NCBI RefSeq assembly: GCF_002127215.1
Contig: NZ_NFUT01000006.1
Coordinates: forward strand, 163,347-227,346
Direction: 5' to 3'
DNA: 64,000 nucleotides
Origin: Hydrogenophaga sp. IBVHS2
Lineage (GTDB): Bacteria > Pseudomonadota > Gammaproteobacteria > Burkholderiales > Burkholderiaceae_C
This document shows, piece after piece, positions 17,729 to 29,740 of the stretch (position 1 is the first letter of the stretch; the number at the start of each line of letters is the position of its first letter). Made by a program: the position numbers and the translations under genes. The notes under the pieces were generated by a model that saw only the letters and a list, made by a program, of their open reading frames with translations, was not told the DNA's origin and ran no database searches.

Positions 17729-19219
17729 TCAGTTGGCCTTCTTGTCGTCGGCGCTGCGCACCTGCAGCGTCTTGCTCACCAGCACCGGCTTGCCCTTGAG
17801 CTGGTTGAGCGCCTGCTGCAGCTGGAAGTCCTTGTCGCTGCCGAACTCGGGCACCAGGCGCTGGTTCGGGTTCTTCTTGGCTTCTTCTTCCAGCCGCTTG
17901 CGCGCGGCCTCGCGTTCCTGGTCGCGCTGCTGCTCGGCGGCGCGCTGGGCGTCGGTCATGGGCGCCGGCTTGGCCTCGGTGCCGTTCATGAGGTGCTTCT
18001 GCAGGTCGGCCTCGCGGGTGCGCAGGGCGGCGAACACATTGCCTTCCGGGGTCTCGTCGACCATCACGTCCGGCACGATGCCCTTGGCCTGGATGGTGCT
18101 GCCCGAGGGCGTGTAGTAGCGGGCGGTGGTGAGCTTCAGGCCGGTGTCGGGGCCGAGCGGGCGCACCGTCTGGACCGAGCCCTTGCCGAAGGTCTGGCTG
18201 CCCATGATGGTCGCGCGCTTGTGGTCCTGCAGGGCGCCGGCCACGATCTCGCTGGCCGAGGCCGAGCCTTCGTTCACCAGCACCACCATCGGCACCTTCT
18301 TGTAGAAGTTGCGGGTGGACTGGGCCAGGCGGGCGACATGGTCCGGGCCGCCGCGGGTCAGGTAGTGCTGCGGCACCGCCTTGTAGACCATCTTGCTGTC
18401 GGCTGTCTGGCCGTTGGTGGAGACCACGGTCACGTCCTCGGGCAGGAACATGGCCGAGATGGCCACGGCGGCGGGCAGCAGGCCGCCCGGGTCGTTGCGC
18501 AGGTCGAGCACCAGGCCCTTCATGTTCGGGTCGGCCTTGTACAGCTCCTCGAGCTTGCGGGCCACGTCCTCGGTGGTGCGCTCCTGGAACTGCGACACGC
18601 GGATCCAGCCGAAGCCGGGCTCCACGTTGCGGGCCTTGACGCTCTGGGTCTTGATCTCTTCGCGGACGATGGTGACCGGGAAGGTGCGGTCCTCGTCCTT
18701 GCGGAAGATGGTCAGCAGCACCTTGGTGCGGGGCTCGCCGCGCATCATCTTGACCGCGTCGTTGATGGTCAGGCCCTTGACCGGGGTGTCGTCGATCTTG
18801 GTGATCAGGTCGCCGCTCTTGAGGCCGGCGCGGAAGGCGGGCGAATCCTCGATGGGGGACACCACCTTCACCAGACCGTCTTCCATGCCGATCTCGATGC
18901 CCACGCCCACGAATCGGCCGCTGGTGCCTTCGCGGAATTCCTTGAACGACTTCTTGTCGAAGTACTGCGAGTGCGGGTCTAGGCTGCTGACCATGCCCGA
19001 GATGGCCTCGGAGATCAGCTTCTTCTCGTCCACCGGCTCCACATAGTCGCTCTTGACCATGCCGAACACGGCCGCGAGCTGCTGCAGCTCTTCCAGCGGC
19101 AGCGGCGCCAGGCTGCTGCGGGCCGTGGCCTGGAGTTGTACCGTGGTCAGGGCGCCGGCCACTGCGCCGATGGCCACCCAACCTGCAATCTTGAGCTTCT
19201 GGCCCACCTGTTTCGACAT
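17729..19219 (-). CDS. S41-family C-terminal processing peptidase
   Basis: A 496-residue periplasmic serine protease of the CtpA/Prc type. An N-terminal membrane anchor (about residues 9-30, LKIAGWVAIGAVAGALTTVQ) leads to a PDZ domain (GRFVGVGIEIGM through SPAFRAGLKSGDLITKIDD) and the protease core with the catalytic serine in NEGSASASE and the general-base lysine in FGKGSVQT. The C-terminal ~90 residues are Glu/Lys/Arg rich and probably coiled. Start ATG 19219 has AAGAG upstream. It trims C-termini of envelope proteins. It precedes the moeB-like gene by 14 bases; gpmA upstream on the same strand is 178 bases away. Confidence 0.93.
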   Translation of the reverse strand: MSKQVGQKLKIAGWVAIGAVAGALTTVQLQATARSSLAPLPLEELQQLAAVFGMVKSDYVEPVDEKKLISEAISGMVSSLDPHSQYFDKKSFKEFREGTSGRFVGVGIEIGMEDGLVKVVSPIEDSPAFRAGLKSGDLITKIDDTPVKGLTINDAVKMMRGEPRTKVLLTIFRKDEDRTFPVTIVREEIKTQSVKARNVEPGFGWIRVSQFQERTTEDVARKLEELYKADPNMKGLVLDLRNDPGGLLPAAVAISAMFLPEDVTVVSTNGQTADSKMVYKAVPQHYLTRGGPDHVARLAQSTRNFYKKVPMVVLVNEGSASASEIVAGALQDHKRATIMGSQTFGKGSVQTVRPLGPDTGLKLTTARYYTPSGSTIQAKGIVPDVMVDETPEGNVFAALRTREADLQKHLMNGTEAKPAPMTDAQRAAEQQRDQEREAARKRLEEEAKKNPNQRLVPEFGSDKDFQLQQALNQLKGKPVLVSKTLQVRSADDKKAN

Positions 19220-19397
19220 GTCTCTTGCCCTTCGAGCCGCGTGAACTGACGCGGGAACTGACGCTTGAGCGTGACCCCACGGCCCGCCCGTCGGGCCAAT
19301 ATACACCTACGACCCCCTGGGCGGCGCCCGGTTCCCGGGCGGCGGCGCAGGGATTACCGGTGGTGTGGACCGGGTCCGCGAGCGGTCGGGTGCCGGC

Positions 19398-20141
19398 TCA
19401 GGCCTTGCCCTGGGCCGCCACGGCAGCGGCAGCGCGGGCGGCGGCCTCGGCATCACCCAGGTAGTAGTGGCGGATGGGGCGCAGATCGGCGTCGAGCTCG
19501 TACACCAGCGGAATGCCGTTGGGGATGTTGAGGTTGACGATGTCGGCGTCCGAGATGCCGTCGAGGTACTTCACCAGCGCCCGGATGCTGTTGCCGTGCG
19601 CAGCCACCACGACACGGCGGCCGGACCTGATGGCCGGTGCCAGCGACTCGTTCCAGAACGGGATGACCCGTGCCACGGTGTCCTTGAGGCACTCGGTCAG
19701 CGGCACTTCCTCGGGTTTGAGCAAGGCGTATCGGCGGTCGCCCCGCTCGCAGCGCGGGTCGGTGGCATCGAGTGCCGGCGGCGGCGTGTCGTAGCTGCGG
19801 CGCCAGATCAGCACCTGCTCGTCACCGTACTGGGCGGCCATGTCGGCCTTGTTCAGGCCCTGCAGCGCGCCGTAGTGGCGCTCGTTCAGGCGCCAGTGCT
19901 TGACCACCGGCAGCCAGGTGCGGTCCATGGCATCCAGCGTGTACCACAGGGTGTGGATGGCCCGCTTGAGCACGCTGGTGTAGGCGATGTCGAAATCGAA
20001 GCCTTCGGCCTTGAGCAGCCGCCCGGCCGACATGGCCTGCGACACGCCGGTGGGTGTGAGGTCCACGTCGGTCCAGCCGGTGAAGCGGTTTTCGAGATTC
20101 CAGGTGGATTCGCCGTGGCGGATCAGGACGAGCTTGTGCAT
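19398..20141 (-). CDS. gpmA: 2,3-bisphosphoglycerate-dependent phosphoglycerate mutase
   Basis: Interconverts 3- and 2-phosphoglycerate in glycolysis/gluconeogenesis. The 247-residue length is typical of GpmA. The phosphohistidine motif [10 protein letters not shown] is at residues 6-15; the second catalytic His is in [12 protein letters not shown], and the cofactor-binding [12 protein letters not shown] is intact. The tail after the family end is Ala-rich. The ATG at 20141 is the only sensible start. The gene diverges from the rhodanese gene across a 107-base gap. Confidence 0.95.
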   Translation of the reverse strand: MHKLVLIRHGESTWNLENRFTGWTDVDLTPTGVSQAMSAGRLLKAEGFDFDIAYTSVLKRAIHTLWYTLDAMDRTWLPVVKHWRLNERHYGALQGLNKADMAAQYGDEQVLIWRRSYDTPPPALDATDPRCERGDRRYALLKPEEVPLTECLKDTVARVIPFWNESLAPAIRSGRRVVVAAHGNSIRALVKYLDGISDADIVNLNIPNGIPLVYELDADLRPIRHYYLGDAEAAARAAAAVAAQGKA

Positions 20142-20213
20142 GACGGGGAGGGCAGGTTGGGACGGAGACGAAGAAAGCAGGCCGGCGTGCCGCAAGGGCA
20201 CAGCCCGCCATTC

Positions 20214-20219
20214 TAAAAT
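20214..20219 (+). promoter_or_regulatory. Possible -10 element (TAAAAT) for the rhodanese gene
   Basis: TAAAAT followed by CCCCGG lies 30 bases before the GTG of the rhodanese gene. The same hexamer at the same 30-base distance precedes two other genes in the window (metG and the DUF3460 gene). No -35 is apparent. Confidence 0.4.
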
Positions 20220-20248
20220 CCCCGGCTTCTCCACAAAGGTGACCTCAA

Positions 20249-20659
20249 GTGAGCTTCTTCATCGAGAACTGGGTACTGATCGCTGCCGCATTCGTGTCCG
20301 GCGCTTTTCTGGTGTGGCCGGCGGTGCGTTCCGGCCAGCGTGCCGGCACGCTGGCCCCCAATGACGCCGTCATGCTGATGAACCGGGAAAAGGCGGTGGT
20401 GGTCGACGTGTCCACCGAAGCCGAGTTCGGCGCCGGCCACATCATCGGTGCGCGCCACGTGCCGGTGGACGAGGTGACCGCCAAACTGCCTGCCACGGTC
20501 AAGAACAAGAACCTGCCGGTGATCTTCGTCTGTCCCACCGGCGCCCGCGCCAACCGCGCCGTGGCCGAGGCCCGCAAGCTGGGCTACGAGAAGGCCCATT
20601 CCCTCTCGGGCGGCATGGGTGCCTGGCGCACCGCCGGCCTGCCGGTGGAAAAGGCCTGA
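20249..20659 (+). CDS. Membrane-anchored rhodanese-like protein
   Basis: A 136-residue protein with an N-terminal membrane helix (about residues 8-26, [18 protein letters not shown]) and one rhodanese domain facing the cytoplasm or periplasm. The domain has [16 protein letters not shown] and the active-site loop [11 protein letters not shown] with the catalytic cysteine followed by a six-residue loop. It probably transfers sulphane sulphur; donor and acceptor unknown. The GTG start at 20249 follows AGGTGA at good spacing. Twelve bases separate it from grxC and the arrangement rhodanese-grxC-secB-gpsA is common in proteobacteria. Confidence 0.88.
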   Translation: MSFFIENWVLIAAAFVSGAFLVWPAVRSGQRAGTLAPNDAVMLMNREKAVVVDVSTEAEFGAGHIIGARHVPVDEVTAKLPATVKNKNLPVIFVCPTGARANRAVAEARKLGYEKAHSLSGGMGAWRTAGLPVEKA

Positions 20660-20670
20660 TCATTCGACCC

Positions 20671-20928
20671 ATGGCCAAAGTCACCATCTACTCCAGCGAT
20701 TTCTGCCCCTACTGCACCCGCGCCAAGGCCCTGCTGCAGGCCCGTGGCGTGACCGACTACGAAGAAATCGTGGTCGACGGCAAGCCCGAGGTGCGTGCCC
20801 GCATGACCCAGATCACCGGCCGCACCAGCGTGCCGCAGATCTTCGTCGGCGACACCCATGTGGGCGGTTGCGACGACCTGCATGCCCTGGACGGCAAGGG
20901 CGGCCTGGTGCCCCTGCTGCAGGCCTGA
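20671..20928 (+). CDS. grxC: Glutaredoxin 3
   Basis: An 85-residue dithiol glutaredoxin with the CPYC active site at residues 12-15, the TSVPQIFVG cis-proline segment and the GGCDDLHALD glutathione-binding motif. It reduces protein disulphides and glutathione mixed disulphides in the cytoplasm. It lies between the rhodanese gene (12-base gap) and secB, and a strong intrinsic terminator follows it. Confidence 0.95.
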   Translation: MAKVTIYSSDFCPYCTRAKALLQARGVTDYEEIVVDGKPEVRARMTQITGRTSVPQIFVGDTHVGGCDDLHALDGKGGLVPLLQA

Positions 20929-20974
20929 CGCCACCGGCCGGGGACCGTCCGCCGGCTGACATAATCCACGCCGT

Positions 20975-21015
20975 GCCCGCTGCGGGAACACCTTCCCGGC
21001 GGGCCTTTTCTTTTT
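20975..21015 (+). terminator. Intrinsic terminator after grxC
   Basis: GCCCGC at 20975 pairs with GCGGGC at 20999, and CGGGAA at 20983 pairs with TTCCCG at 20993, with a 2-base bulge and a CACC loop; a CTTTTCTTTTT run follows. It ends transcription of rhodanese-grxC about 20 bases before secB, so either secB has read-through expression or its promoter lies in the short space upstream. Confidence 0.8.
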
Positions 21016-21036
21016 CTGAACCAGCGAGACACCACC

Positions 21037-21498
21037 ATGGCCGAGAACCTCGACCCCGTTTTCCAGATCCAGCGCATCTACCTCAAGGAAGCCTCCCTGG
21101 AACAACCCAACTCCCCGGCCATCCTGCTGGAGCAGGAGCAGCCCTCGGTCGACATCCAGCTGGGCGTGGAAGCCTCACCGCTGGCCGAAGGCGTGTACGA
21201 AGTGGCCGTGACCGCCACCGTGCAGACCAAGATCAAGGACAAGACCGTGTTCCTGGTCGAGGCCAAGCAGGCCGGCATCTTCGAAGTCCGCAACCTGCCC
21301 GAAGAGCAGATGGGCCCGATCATGGGCATTGCCTGCCCGCAGATCGTCTACCCCTACCTGCGCAGCAACGTGGCCGACATCGTTCAGCGTGCCGGCTTCC
21401 CGCCGGTGCACCTGGCCGAGATCAACTTCCAGGCCATGTACGAGCAGCAGCAGGCGCAGCAGGCCCAGCAGGAAGGCTCGCGCATCATCACCAGCTGA
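21037..21498 (+). CDS. secB: Protein-export chaperone SecB
   Basis: A 153-residue cytoplasmic chaperone, a tetramer that holds preproteins unfolded for SecA. The family pattern is clear: [19 protein letters not shown] near the N-terminus, the [28 protein letters not shown] sheet region, and the [32 protein letters not shown] block. The C-terminal Gln-rich tail ([11 protein letters not shown]) is variable. It is followed after 10 bases by gpsA, the usual neighbour in proteobacteria. Confidence 0.96.
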   Translation: MAENLDPVFQIQRIYLKEASLEQPNSPAILLEQEQPSVDIQLGVEASPLAEGVYEVAVTATVQTKIKDKTVFLVEAKQAGIFEVRNLPEEQMGPIMGIACPQIVYPYLRSNVADIVQRAGFPPVHLAEINFQAMYEQQQAQQAQQEGSRIITS

Positions 21499-21508
21499 GC
21501 GCACGGCG

Positions 21509-22501
21509 ATGGACATCGCCGTCGTGGGCGCCGGTGCCTGGGGCACCGCTCTGGCCATCGGTGCGGCCCGTCATGGCCGCCGTGTCACCCTGTGGGCGCG
21601 GGATCCCCTCCAGGCCGAACGCCTGAACACCGAGCGCCAGAACCGGCGCTACCTGCCGGGCATCGACCTGCCGCCGGGACTGGTGGTGGCCAGCGGTGAA
21701 CTGCCCGCAGCCGATCTGTATGTGATCGCCTCGCCCATGGCCGGCCTGCGCGGCTGGCTGCAGCGGCTGGCCGACCAGCCGGCGCCGGTGGCCTGGCTGT
21801 GCAAGGGCTTCGAGCAGGCCCGGCCCGGCGCCGATGCCCATGGCCTGCTCGGCCACGAGATTGCGGCCGACGTGGCCCCCCGGCTGGCCTGCGGCGTGCT
21901 CAGCGGTCCCAGCTTTGCCCTGGAGGTGGCGCGGGGCCAGCCCACCGCCATCGTGGCCGCCAGCGAACACGCGGCGGTGCGCGACGCCCTGGTGCAGGCC
22001 TTCCATGGCAGCACCCTGCGGGTCTATGCGAACGACGATGTGGCCGGCGTGGAAGTGGGGGGCGCGGTCAAGAACGTGCTGGCGATTGCCACCGGCCTGT
22101 GCGACGGGCTGGCACTGGGGCTGAATGCCCGAGCCGCCCTCATCACACGGGGCCTGGCGGAAATGACCCGGCTCGGCCTGGCGCTGGGCGCCCGCACCGA
22201 CACCTTCATGGGCCTCTCCGGCCTGGGCGATCTGGTGCTCACCGCCACCGGCGACCTCTCGCGCAACCGCCAGGTGGGCCGCCTGCTGGCCGAAGGTCGC
22301 ACGCTGGACCAGGCGGTGGAGTCGCTGGGCCATGTGGCCGAAGGCGTCTACAGCGCCCGCACCGTGGTGCAGCGCGCGGCAGCCCTGGGCGTGGACATGC
22401 CGATCAGCGCGGCGGTGGTCGCCCTGATCGAAGGCCGGCTGCAGCCGGCGCAGGCGATCGCCGAACTCATGGGCCGCGACCCGAAACCGGAATCCGCCTG
22501 A
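21509..22501 (+). CDS. gpsA: Glycerol-3-phosphate dehydrogenase (NAD(P)+)
   Basis: Makes sn-glycerol 3-phosphate from dihydroxyacetone phosphate for phospholipid synthesis. The 330-residue protein begins with the Rossmann motif [12 protein letters not shown], carries [16 protein letters not shown], the catalytic lysine in [14 protein letters not shown] and the [23 protein letters not shown] signature. The ATG at 21509 is the first codon compatible with the dinucleotide-binding strand. It is co-linear with secB (10-base gap) and converges on panC. Confidence 0.96.
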   Translation: MDIAVVGAGAWGTALAIGAARHGRRVTLWARDPLQAERLNTERQNRRYLPGIDLPPGLVVASGELPAADLYVIASPMAGLRGWLQRLADQPAPVAWLCKGFEQARPGADAHGLLGHEIAADVAPRLACGVLSGPSFALEVARGQPTAIVAASEHAAVRDALVQAFHGSTLRVYANDDVAGVEVGGAVKNVLAIATGLCDGLALGLNARAALITRGLAEMTRLGLALGARTDTFMGLSGLGDLVLTATGDLSRNRQVGRLLAEGRTLDQAVESLGHVAEGVYSARTVVQRAAALGVDMPISAAVVALIEGRLQPAQAIAELMGRDPKPESA

Positions 22502-22511
22502 GCCGGCGGGC

Positions 22512-24252
<1,741 letters not shown>

Positions 24253-24292
24253 GGGGTCGACCCTCTGGGGGGTGGGGGTGTCCGAGAATGCG

Positions 24293-24304
24293 GGACTATA
24301 GTCC
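24293..24304. promoter_or_regulatory. 12-base perfect palindrome between panB and nadC
   Basis: GGACTATAGTCC sits in the 113-base divergent gap, 41 bases from panB and 62 bases from nadC. Its core reads TATAGT on both strands, so it could serve as a -10 for both directions or as an operator. No experimental basis; seen in sequence only. Confidence 0.35.
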
Positions 24305-24365
24305 ATCCGCCGGGACCCTTTCTCCCTGCCTTTTCCCTCTGAACATCCCCCCGTTTCCGGCCTTC

Positions 24366-25223
24366 ATGAAACACCTCTCCGAATACACCCGCGAGGACCT
24401 CGACGCCCTGGCCCGCCAGGACGTGGCGCGCGCCCTGGCGGAAGACGTGGGCAGCGGCGACCTGACCGCCGCCCTGGTCGATCCGGCGCGCCGCGCCACC
24501 GCCCGCATCCTGGCCCGCGAGTCGGCCGTCATCTGTGGCGCCCCCTGGGTGGAGGCCGCGCTGCGTGCCCTGGACCCCACTGCCACCTGGCAGTGGCAGG
24601 TCGGCGAGGGCCAGCGTTGCCAGGCCGACCAGGTGGTGCTGACCATCGAAGGTCAGGCCCGTGCGCTGCTGAGCGCCGAGCGCACCGCACTCAATTTCCT
24701 GCAGCTGCTCAGCGGCGTGGCCACCGAGACCGCCCGCTATGTGGCTGCCGTGGCGGGCACGCGGGCCGCCATCGTCGACACCCGCAAGACCGTGCCCGGC
24801 CTGCGCCTGGCCCAGAAGTACGCCGTGACCTGCGGCGGCGGGGTGAACCACCGCATCGGCCTGTTCGATGCGGTGCTCATCAAGGAAAACCACATCGCCG
24901 CCGCCGGTGGCGTGGCGCCGGTGCTGCAACGGGTGCGCGAGACCGCGCCGGCCGCGCGCTTCGTGGAGATCGAGGTCGAGACCCTGGCCCAGCTCGACGA
25001 GGCCCTGGCCTGCGGCGCCACCATGGTGCTGCTGGACAACATGGACCTGCCCACGCTGCACGAGGCGGTGCGCCGCAACGCCGGCCGCGCCATCCTGGAG
25101 ATATCGGGTGGCGTGAACTTCGGCACCGTGCGCGCCCTTGCAGAAACCGGGGTGGACCGCATCTCCATCGGGGCGCTGACCAAGGACGTGCGGGCCATCG
25201 ACTTTTCCATGCGAATGGGCTGA
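24366..25223 (+). CDS. nadC: Nicotinate-nucleotide (quinolinate) pyrophosphorylase
   Basis: Converts quinolinate and PRPP to nicotinate mononucleotide with loss of CO2. The 285-residue protein carries [13 protein letters not shown] at the N-terminus, [36 protein letters not shown], the [10 protein letters not shown] substrate site, the catalytic KENH and the C-terminal ISGGVNF and [12 protein letters not shown] 24366 fits the family start. nadA follows after 25 bases and nadB is nearby on the other strand, so all three genes of de novo NAD synthesis from aspartate lie within 5.4 kb. Confidence 0.96.
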   Translation: MKHLSEYTREDLDALARQDVARALAEDVGSGDLTAALVDPARRATARILARESAVICGAPWVEAALRALDPTATWQWQVGEGQRCQADQVVLTIEGQARALLSAERTALNFLQLLSGVATETARYVAAVAGTRAAIVDTRKTVPGLRLAQKYAVTCGGGVNHRIGLFDAVLIKENHIAAAGGVAPVLQRVRETAPAARFVEIEVETLAQLDEALACGATMVLLDNMDLPTLHEAVRRNAGRAILEISGGVNFGTVRALAETGVDRISIGALTKDVRAIDFSMRMG

Positions 25224-25248
25224 GCAGCGGCAGAACCGGAGATCCGAC

Positions 25249-26352
25249 TTGAGCAACGAATCCATCATCGATGTCGAATACGAACAGCCGGCCTGCCCCA
25301 CGCAGCACGCCTGGGCCCGCGTGCCGGTGGAACCCGGCCCGAAGCAGCGGGCCGAACTGAAGGACCGCATCCGCCGCCTGCTGCGCGAGCGCAACGCGGT
25401 CATGGTGTCGCACTACTACGTGCATCCCGACCTGCAGGACCTGGCCATCGAGACCGGCGGCATCGTCAGCGACTCGCTGGAGATGGCCCGCTTCGGCCGT
25501 GACCATGCCGCCACCACGCTGGTGGTGTCGGGCGTGCGCTTCATGGGCGAGACCGCCAAGATCCTGTCGCCCGAAAAGACGGTGCTCATGCCCGACCTGG
25601 ACGCCAACTGCTCGCTCGACCTGGGCTGCCCCATCGACGAATTCAGCGCCTTCTGCGACCAGCACCCCGACCGCACCGTGGTCGTCTATGCCAACACCAG
25701 CGCGGCCGTGAAGGCCCGTTCCGACTGGCTGGTGACCAGCAGCTGTGCGCTGGACATCGTGCGCGCACTCAAGGACAAGGGACACAAGATCCTGTGGGCA
25801 CCCGACAAGCACCTGGGCAGCTACATCCAGCGCGAGACCGGGGCCGACATGCTGATGTGGAACGGCTCGTGCATCGTGCACGACGAGTTCAAGGCCACCG
25901 AGCTGGCGCTGCTCAAGCAGGAACACCCCGATGCCAAGGTGCTGGTGCACCCGGAAAGCCCGGCCGACGTGGTGGCCCTGGCCGACGCGGTGGGTTCCAC
26001 CTCCGCCATCCTCAAGGCCGCGCGTGAACTGGACGCCCCCAGCTACATCGTGGCCACCGACAAGGGCATGCTGCACATGCTGCGCCAGCAGAACCCGGGC
26101 AAGCGGTTCATCGAGGCACCCACGGCGGGCAACAGTGCCACCTGCAAGAGCTGCGCCCATTGCCCCTGGATGGCCATGAACGGCCTGGCCGGTGTGGCCC
26201 GCGTGCTGGAGACCGGCGCCAACGCCATCGAGGTCGATCCGGCCATCATCCCGCGCGCCCGCCTGCCCATCGACCGGATGCTGGCCTTCACCGCCGCCCA
26301 CAAGGCCGGTCACGATGCCGGGGCCCTGGTGCCCGACATCGGCGCGGCGTGA
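25249..26352 (+). CDS. nadA: Quinolinate synthase A (4Fe-4S)
   Basis: Condenses iminoaspartate with dihydroxyacetone phosphate to quinolinate; oxygen-sensitive [4Fe-4S] enzyme. The 367-residue protein has the three repeated domains and the cluster ligands in [20 protein letters not shown] and [14 protein letters not shown], plus [12 protein letters not shown] and GSCIVHDEF. The start is TTG at 25249 (CGGAGAT upstream), giving [12 protein letters not shown]; there is no better ATG. Its stop overlaps the GTG of the pabB reading frame by four bases. Confidence 0.95.
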   Translation: MSNESIIDVEYEQPACPTQHAWARVPVEPGPKQRAELKDRIRRLLRERNAVMVSHYYVHPDLQDLAIETGGIVSDSLEMARFGRDHAATTLVVSGVRFMGETAKILSPEKTVLMPDLDANCSLDLGCPIDEFSAFCDQHPDRTVVVYANTSAAVKARSDWLVTSSCALDIVRALKDKGHKILWAPDKHLGSYIQRETGADMLMWNGSCIVHDEFKATELALLKQEHPDAKVLVHPESPADVVALADAVGSTSAILKAARELDAPSYIVATDKGMLHMLRQQNPGKRFIEAPTAGNSATCKSCAHCPWMAMNGLAGVARVLETGANAIEVDPAIIPRARLPIDRMLAFTAAHKAGHDAGALVPDIGAA

Positions 26353-26507
26353 GCCGGGCCGCACCGTCCGCCTGCATCGACTTTGCCGCCACCGGCCTGC
26401 CGGACCAGCCGGCGCTGCGCCGGACGTTCGGCGCGCCGCTGCGCGTGCTGCAGGCGAACGCGCTGCATGAGGTCCGCGGCGTGCTGGAGGCGGCCGAGGC
26501 CGCTTAG
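26349..26507 (+). pseudogene. pabB: 5' fragment of pabB cut off by an in-frame TAG
   Basis: A GTG at 26349, overlapping the nadA stop (GTGA), opens the natural pabB reading frame: [18 protein letters not shown], then RTFGAPLRVLQANALHEVRG, as expected for the N-terminus of Burkholderiales aminodeoxychorismate synthase. After 52 codons the frame meets TAG at 26505-26507; the same frame then carries on without a shift ([19 protein letters not shown]), which is the normal continuation. A CAG-to-TAG change at codon 53 would explain it. Either the gene is broken, the base is a sequencing error, or a shorter protein is made from GTG 26526. Confidence 0.75.
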
Positions 26508-26525
26508 CTGGCCGGGCACTGGTGC

Positions 26526-28178
26526 GTGGGTTTCCTGGCCTACGAGGCGGCGGCCGCCTTCGATGCGGCGCTGCCGGCCCATCCGCCGCAGCCCGGTCTG
26601 CCGCTGGCCTGGTGGGCGGTGTACCCCAGTCAGTCAACGGCCGACCGCACTGAACCCATCGAACCCGCCGACCCCGACGCCGTGAGCGCCACCTGGACCG
26701 AGGGCTTGTCGCGTCCGCGGTTCGATGCCGATCTGGCTGCGCTGCACCAGGCCATTGCCGACGGGGAGGTCTACCAGGTCAACCACACCACGCTGCTGCA
26801 CGGAGCCCTGCAGACCGGTCGGGCCTGGGACCTGTGGGCGGCGCTGCGCCGCGAACAACCCGGTGGCTTCGGTGCCTGGATCGACGGCGGCGACTGGCAG
26901 GTGCTCAGCGCCTCGCCCGAGCTGTTCTTCGACTGGAACCGCCGCCAGCTGCTGATGCGCCCCATGAAGGGCACGGCCGCCCGGGGTGCCGACGCCGATG
27001 CCGACGCCGCATCGGCCGCCGCGTTGCGAGCCTCGCCCAAGGAGCGGGCCGAAAACGTGATGATCGTCGACCTGGTGCGCAACGATGTGTCACACGTGGC
27101 CGAGCCGCATTCGGTGCGGGTGCCCCGCCTGTTCCACCTGGAGCCGCTGCCCACGGTGTGGCAGATGACCTCCGACGTGCAGGCCACCACCCGCTCAGGC
27201 ACCGGGTTGTGGCAGGTGATGCAGGCGCTGTTTCCGTGCGGGTCCATCACCGGGGCACCCAAGCGGCAGGCCATGCACCACATCCGGCAGCGCGAACCGG
27301 CGGCTCGTGGTGTGTACTGCGGTGCCATCGGCGTGCTGCGGCCCGGGGGCGGCGCCACCTTCAATGTGGCCATCCGCACCGTGCTGGCCCGCGGCATGCC
27401 CGGGGGCACGGTGCTGCAGGCCGGCGTGGGCAGCGGCATCACCGGGGACGCACAGCCCGATGCCGAGTGGCTTGAGTGGCAGCACAAGCGCCGCTTCATC
27501 GAACGCGCCAGCCAGCCCTTCGAGCTGCTGGAAACACTGGCCCTGCAGGACGGCGTGCTGCGCCACCGGGCTGCCCACCTGGCACGGATGGCCAGTGCGG
27601 CGCGGCATTTCGGCTTTGCCTGGCAGCCGTCCGATGTGGAGGCCTGCCTAGCTGCGCTGGCCGCCGCGCAGGCGCAGGGCCTGTGGCGGGTGCGCCTGAC
27701 GCTCGGCCGCGACGGCCGACCGCAGGCCACGGCGGTGGCCATGCCGGCCACGCCGGCCGAGGTGCTGCTGGTGCTGGACGACCGACCACTGGCGGAAGCC
27801 CACGGCGAGTTCGTGCGCTTCAAGACCACCCGCCGGGCCCACTACGACGCCGCTGCCGCACGCCACCCCGGTGCCTTTGACGTGCTGCTGTGGAACGAGG
27901 CCGGTGAACTCACCGAATGCACCCGGGCCAACATCGCCCTGTGCATCGATGGCCGGTGGCTCACGCCGCCCCCGGGCAGCGGCCTGCTGGGCGGGGTGGG
28001 CCGGGCCGTGGCCCTGGCCGAGGGCAGGGTGCGCGAGGCGGTGCTGACCCTGGCCGACCTGGACCGCGCCAGCGCGGTGGCCTGCTTCAACAGCCTGCGC
28101 GGCTGGATGCCGGCGCGGCTTCAGCGGGCCGGCGGCACCAGGATGGTGGGCCTGGCCTCGGGCAGCAGGTCCGGGTAG
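26526..28178 (+). CDS. pabB: Aminodeoxychorismate synthase component I fused to aminodeoxychorismate lyase (N-terminus interrupted)
   Basis: A 550-residue open frame encoding PabB followed by PabC, so both p-aminobenzoate-forming steps except glutamine hydrolysis (PabA) are on one chain. PabB part: chorismate-binding motifs [52 protein letters not shown] and [15 protein letters not shown]. From about residue 320 the class IV aminotransferase-like PabC domain starts ([12 protein letters not shown]), with the PLP lysine in [11 protein letters not shown] and [12 protein letters not shown], then ACFNSLRGW. The family N-terminus (~59 residues) lies upstream behind an amber codon at 26505, so this open frame would have to start at GTG 26526, with no strong ribosome site. 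The 3' end overlaps convergent nadB by 58 bases. Confidence 0.82.
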   Translation: MGFLAYEAAAAFDAALPAHPPQPGLPLAWWAVYPSQSTADRTEPIEPADPDAVSATWTEGLSRPRFDADLAALHQAIADGEVYQVNHTTLLHGALQTGRAWDLWAALRREQPGGFGAWIDGGDWQVLSASPELFFDWNRRQLLMRPMKGTAARGADADADAASAAALRASPKERAENVMIVDLVRNDVSHVAEPHSVRVPRLFHLEPLPTVWQMTSDVQATTRSGTGLWQVMQALFPCGSITGAPKRQAMHHIRQREPAARGVYCGAIGVLRPGGGATFNVAIRTVLARGMPGGTVLQAGVGSGITGDAQPDAEWLEWQHKRRFIERASQPFELLETLALQDGVLRHRAAHLARMASAARHFGFAWQPSDVEACLAALAAAQAQGLWRVRLTLGRDGRPQATAVAMPATPAEVLLVLDDRPLAEAHGEFVRFKTTRRAHYDAAAARHPGAFDVLLWNEAGELTECTRANIALCIDGRWLTPPPGSGLLGGVGRAVALAEGRVREAVLTLADLDRASAVACFNSLRGWMPARLQRAGGTRMVGLASGSRSG

Positions 28179-29725
28179 TCCAGGCTGTAGTGCAGGCCGC
28201 GGCTTTCATGCCGCAGCAGGGCCGACATGACGATCAGGTCGGCCACCTGCACCAGGTTGCGCAGCTCCAGCAGGTCGCGGGTGACGTGGAAGCTGGCATA
28301 GAACTCATGGATCTCGCGCTGCAGCAGGGTGATGCGGTGGGCCGCCCGCTCCAGCCGCTTGTTGGTGCGCACGATGCCCACGTAGTCCCACATGAAGCGG
28401 CGCAGCTCGTCCCAGTTGTGCGAGATGACCACCATCTCGTCGGCATCGGTCACGCGGCTGTCGTCCCACAGCGGCAGGGCCGGGGGCAGCGGCGCGGGCG
28501 CCTGGCGGATGGCGGCCACGGCGGCCTGGGCGAACACCATGCATTCCACCAGCGAGTTGCTGGCCAGCCGGTTGGCGCCGTGCAGGCCGGTGCAGGTGGT
28601 CTCGCCCACGGCGTACAGGCCGGCCACCTCGGTGCGGCCGTTGAGGTCGGTGACCACGCCGCCGCAGGTGTAGTGGGCCGCCGGCACCACCGGGATCGGT
28701 TCGCGGGTGATGTCGATGCCCAGCTCGGCGCAGCGCGCCAGGATGTTGGGGAAATGCTCGCGCAGAAACTCGGGGCTCTGGTGCGAGATGTCCAGGTGCA
28801 CACAGTCCAGGCCGTGCTTCTTCATCTCGAAGTCGATGGCGCGGGCCACCACGTCGCGCGGGGCCAGCTCGGCGCGCGGGTCGTGGTCGGGCATGAAGCG
28901 GTGGCCGCCCAGGTGCGGGGGCAGCTTGAGCAGACCGCCCTCGCCGCGCACGGCTTCGGTGATCAGGAAGCTCTTGGCGTGCGGGTGGTACAGGCAGGTC
29001 GGGTGGAACTGGATGAACTCCATGTTGCCGACCTGGCAACCCGCGCGCCAGCCCGCGGCGATGCCGTCGCCGGTGGCGGTGTCGGGGTTGGTGGTGTAGA
29101 GGTAGACCTTGCCGGCGCCGCCGGTGGCCAGCACCGTGTGGCCGGCCTCGAAGGTCATGACCTCGTCTTCCTCGGTGTCCAGCACATAGGCACCGAAGCA
29201 GCGCCGCTCGCCAGGGGTGCCGGAGGCACCGGGCAATTGCCGGTCGGTGATCAGGTCGACCAGCATGTGGTGCTCGAACACCGTCACGTTGGGCGTGCGG
29301 CGCACCCGCTCCACCAGCGTGGCCTGCACGGCCGCACCGGTGGCGTCGGCCGCGTGCACGATGCGCCGGTGGCTGTGGCCGCCCTCGCGGGTGAGGTGCA
29401 GTTCGCCGTGTTCGGTGGTGAAGGGCACGCCCAGGTCCTGCAGCCAGCTGATGGCCGCCGGAGCGTTCTCCACCGTGAACTGGGTGGCCTCCAGGTCGCA
29501 CAGGCCGGCGCCGGCCACCAGGGTGTCGTCCACGTGCGAGGCATAGCTGTCGCCCTCGGCCAGCACGGCGGCGATGCCGCCCTGGGCCCAGTTGCTGGAG
29601 CCGTCCAGCAGGGCGCGCTTGGTGATCACCGCCACGCGGTGGGTCGGGGCCAGGTGCAGCGCGGCGGTCAGGCCGGCCAGCCCGCTGCCGATGATGAGGA
29701 CGTCGAAGCGGTGGATGTCGGTCAT
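28121..29725 (-). CDS. nadB: L-aspartate oxidase
   Basis: Oxidises L-aspartate to iminoaspartate for NadA; FAD-dependent flavoprotein of the succinate dehydrogenase/fumarate reductase family. The 534-residue chain starts with the FAD motif [16 protein letters not shown], followed by [13 protein letters not shown], the [12 protein letters not shown] substrate loop, [30 protein letters not shown], and [15 protein letters not shown]; the C-terminal helical domain follows ([13 protein letters not shown]). Unlike many bacteria nadB is not in the nadA operon: it is on the opposite strand, 16 bases after scpA, and converges on pabB with a 58-base overlap. Confidence 0.96.
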   Translation of the reverse strand: MTDIHRFDVLIIGSGLAGLTAALHLAPTHRVAVITKRALLDGSSNWAQGGIAAVLAEGDSYASHVDDTLVAGAGLCDLEATQFTVENAPAAISWLQDLGVPFTTEHGELHLTREGGHSHRRIVHAADATGAAVQATLVERVRRTPNVTVFEHHMLVDLITDRQLPGASGTPGERRCFGAYVLDTEEDEVMTFEAGHTVLATGGAGKVYLYTTNPDTATGDGIAAGWRAGCQVGNMEFIQFHPTCLYHPHAKSFLITEAVRGEGGLLKLPPHLGGHRFMPDHDPRAELAPRDVVARAIDFEMKKHGLDCVHLDISHQSPEFLREHFPNILARCAELGIDITREPIPVVPAAHYTCGGVVTDLNGRTEVAGLYAVGETTCTGLHGANRLASNSLVECMVFAQAAVAAIRQAPAPLPPALPLWDDSRVTDADEMVVISHNWDELRRFMWDYVGIVRTNKRLERAAHRITLLQREIHEFYASFHVTRDLLELRNLVQVADLIVMSALLRHESRGLHYSLDYPDLLPEARPTILVPPAR

Positions 29726-29740
29726 GGAATGGGTGGGTGG

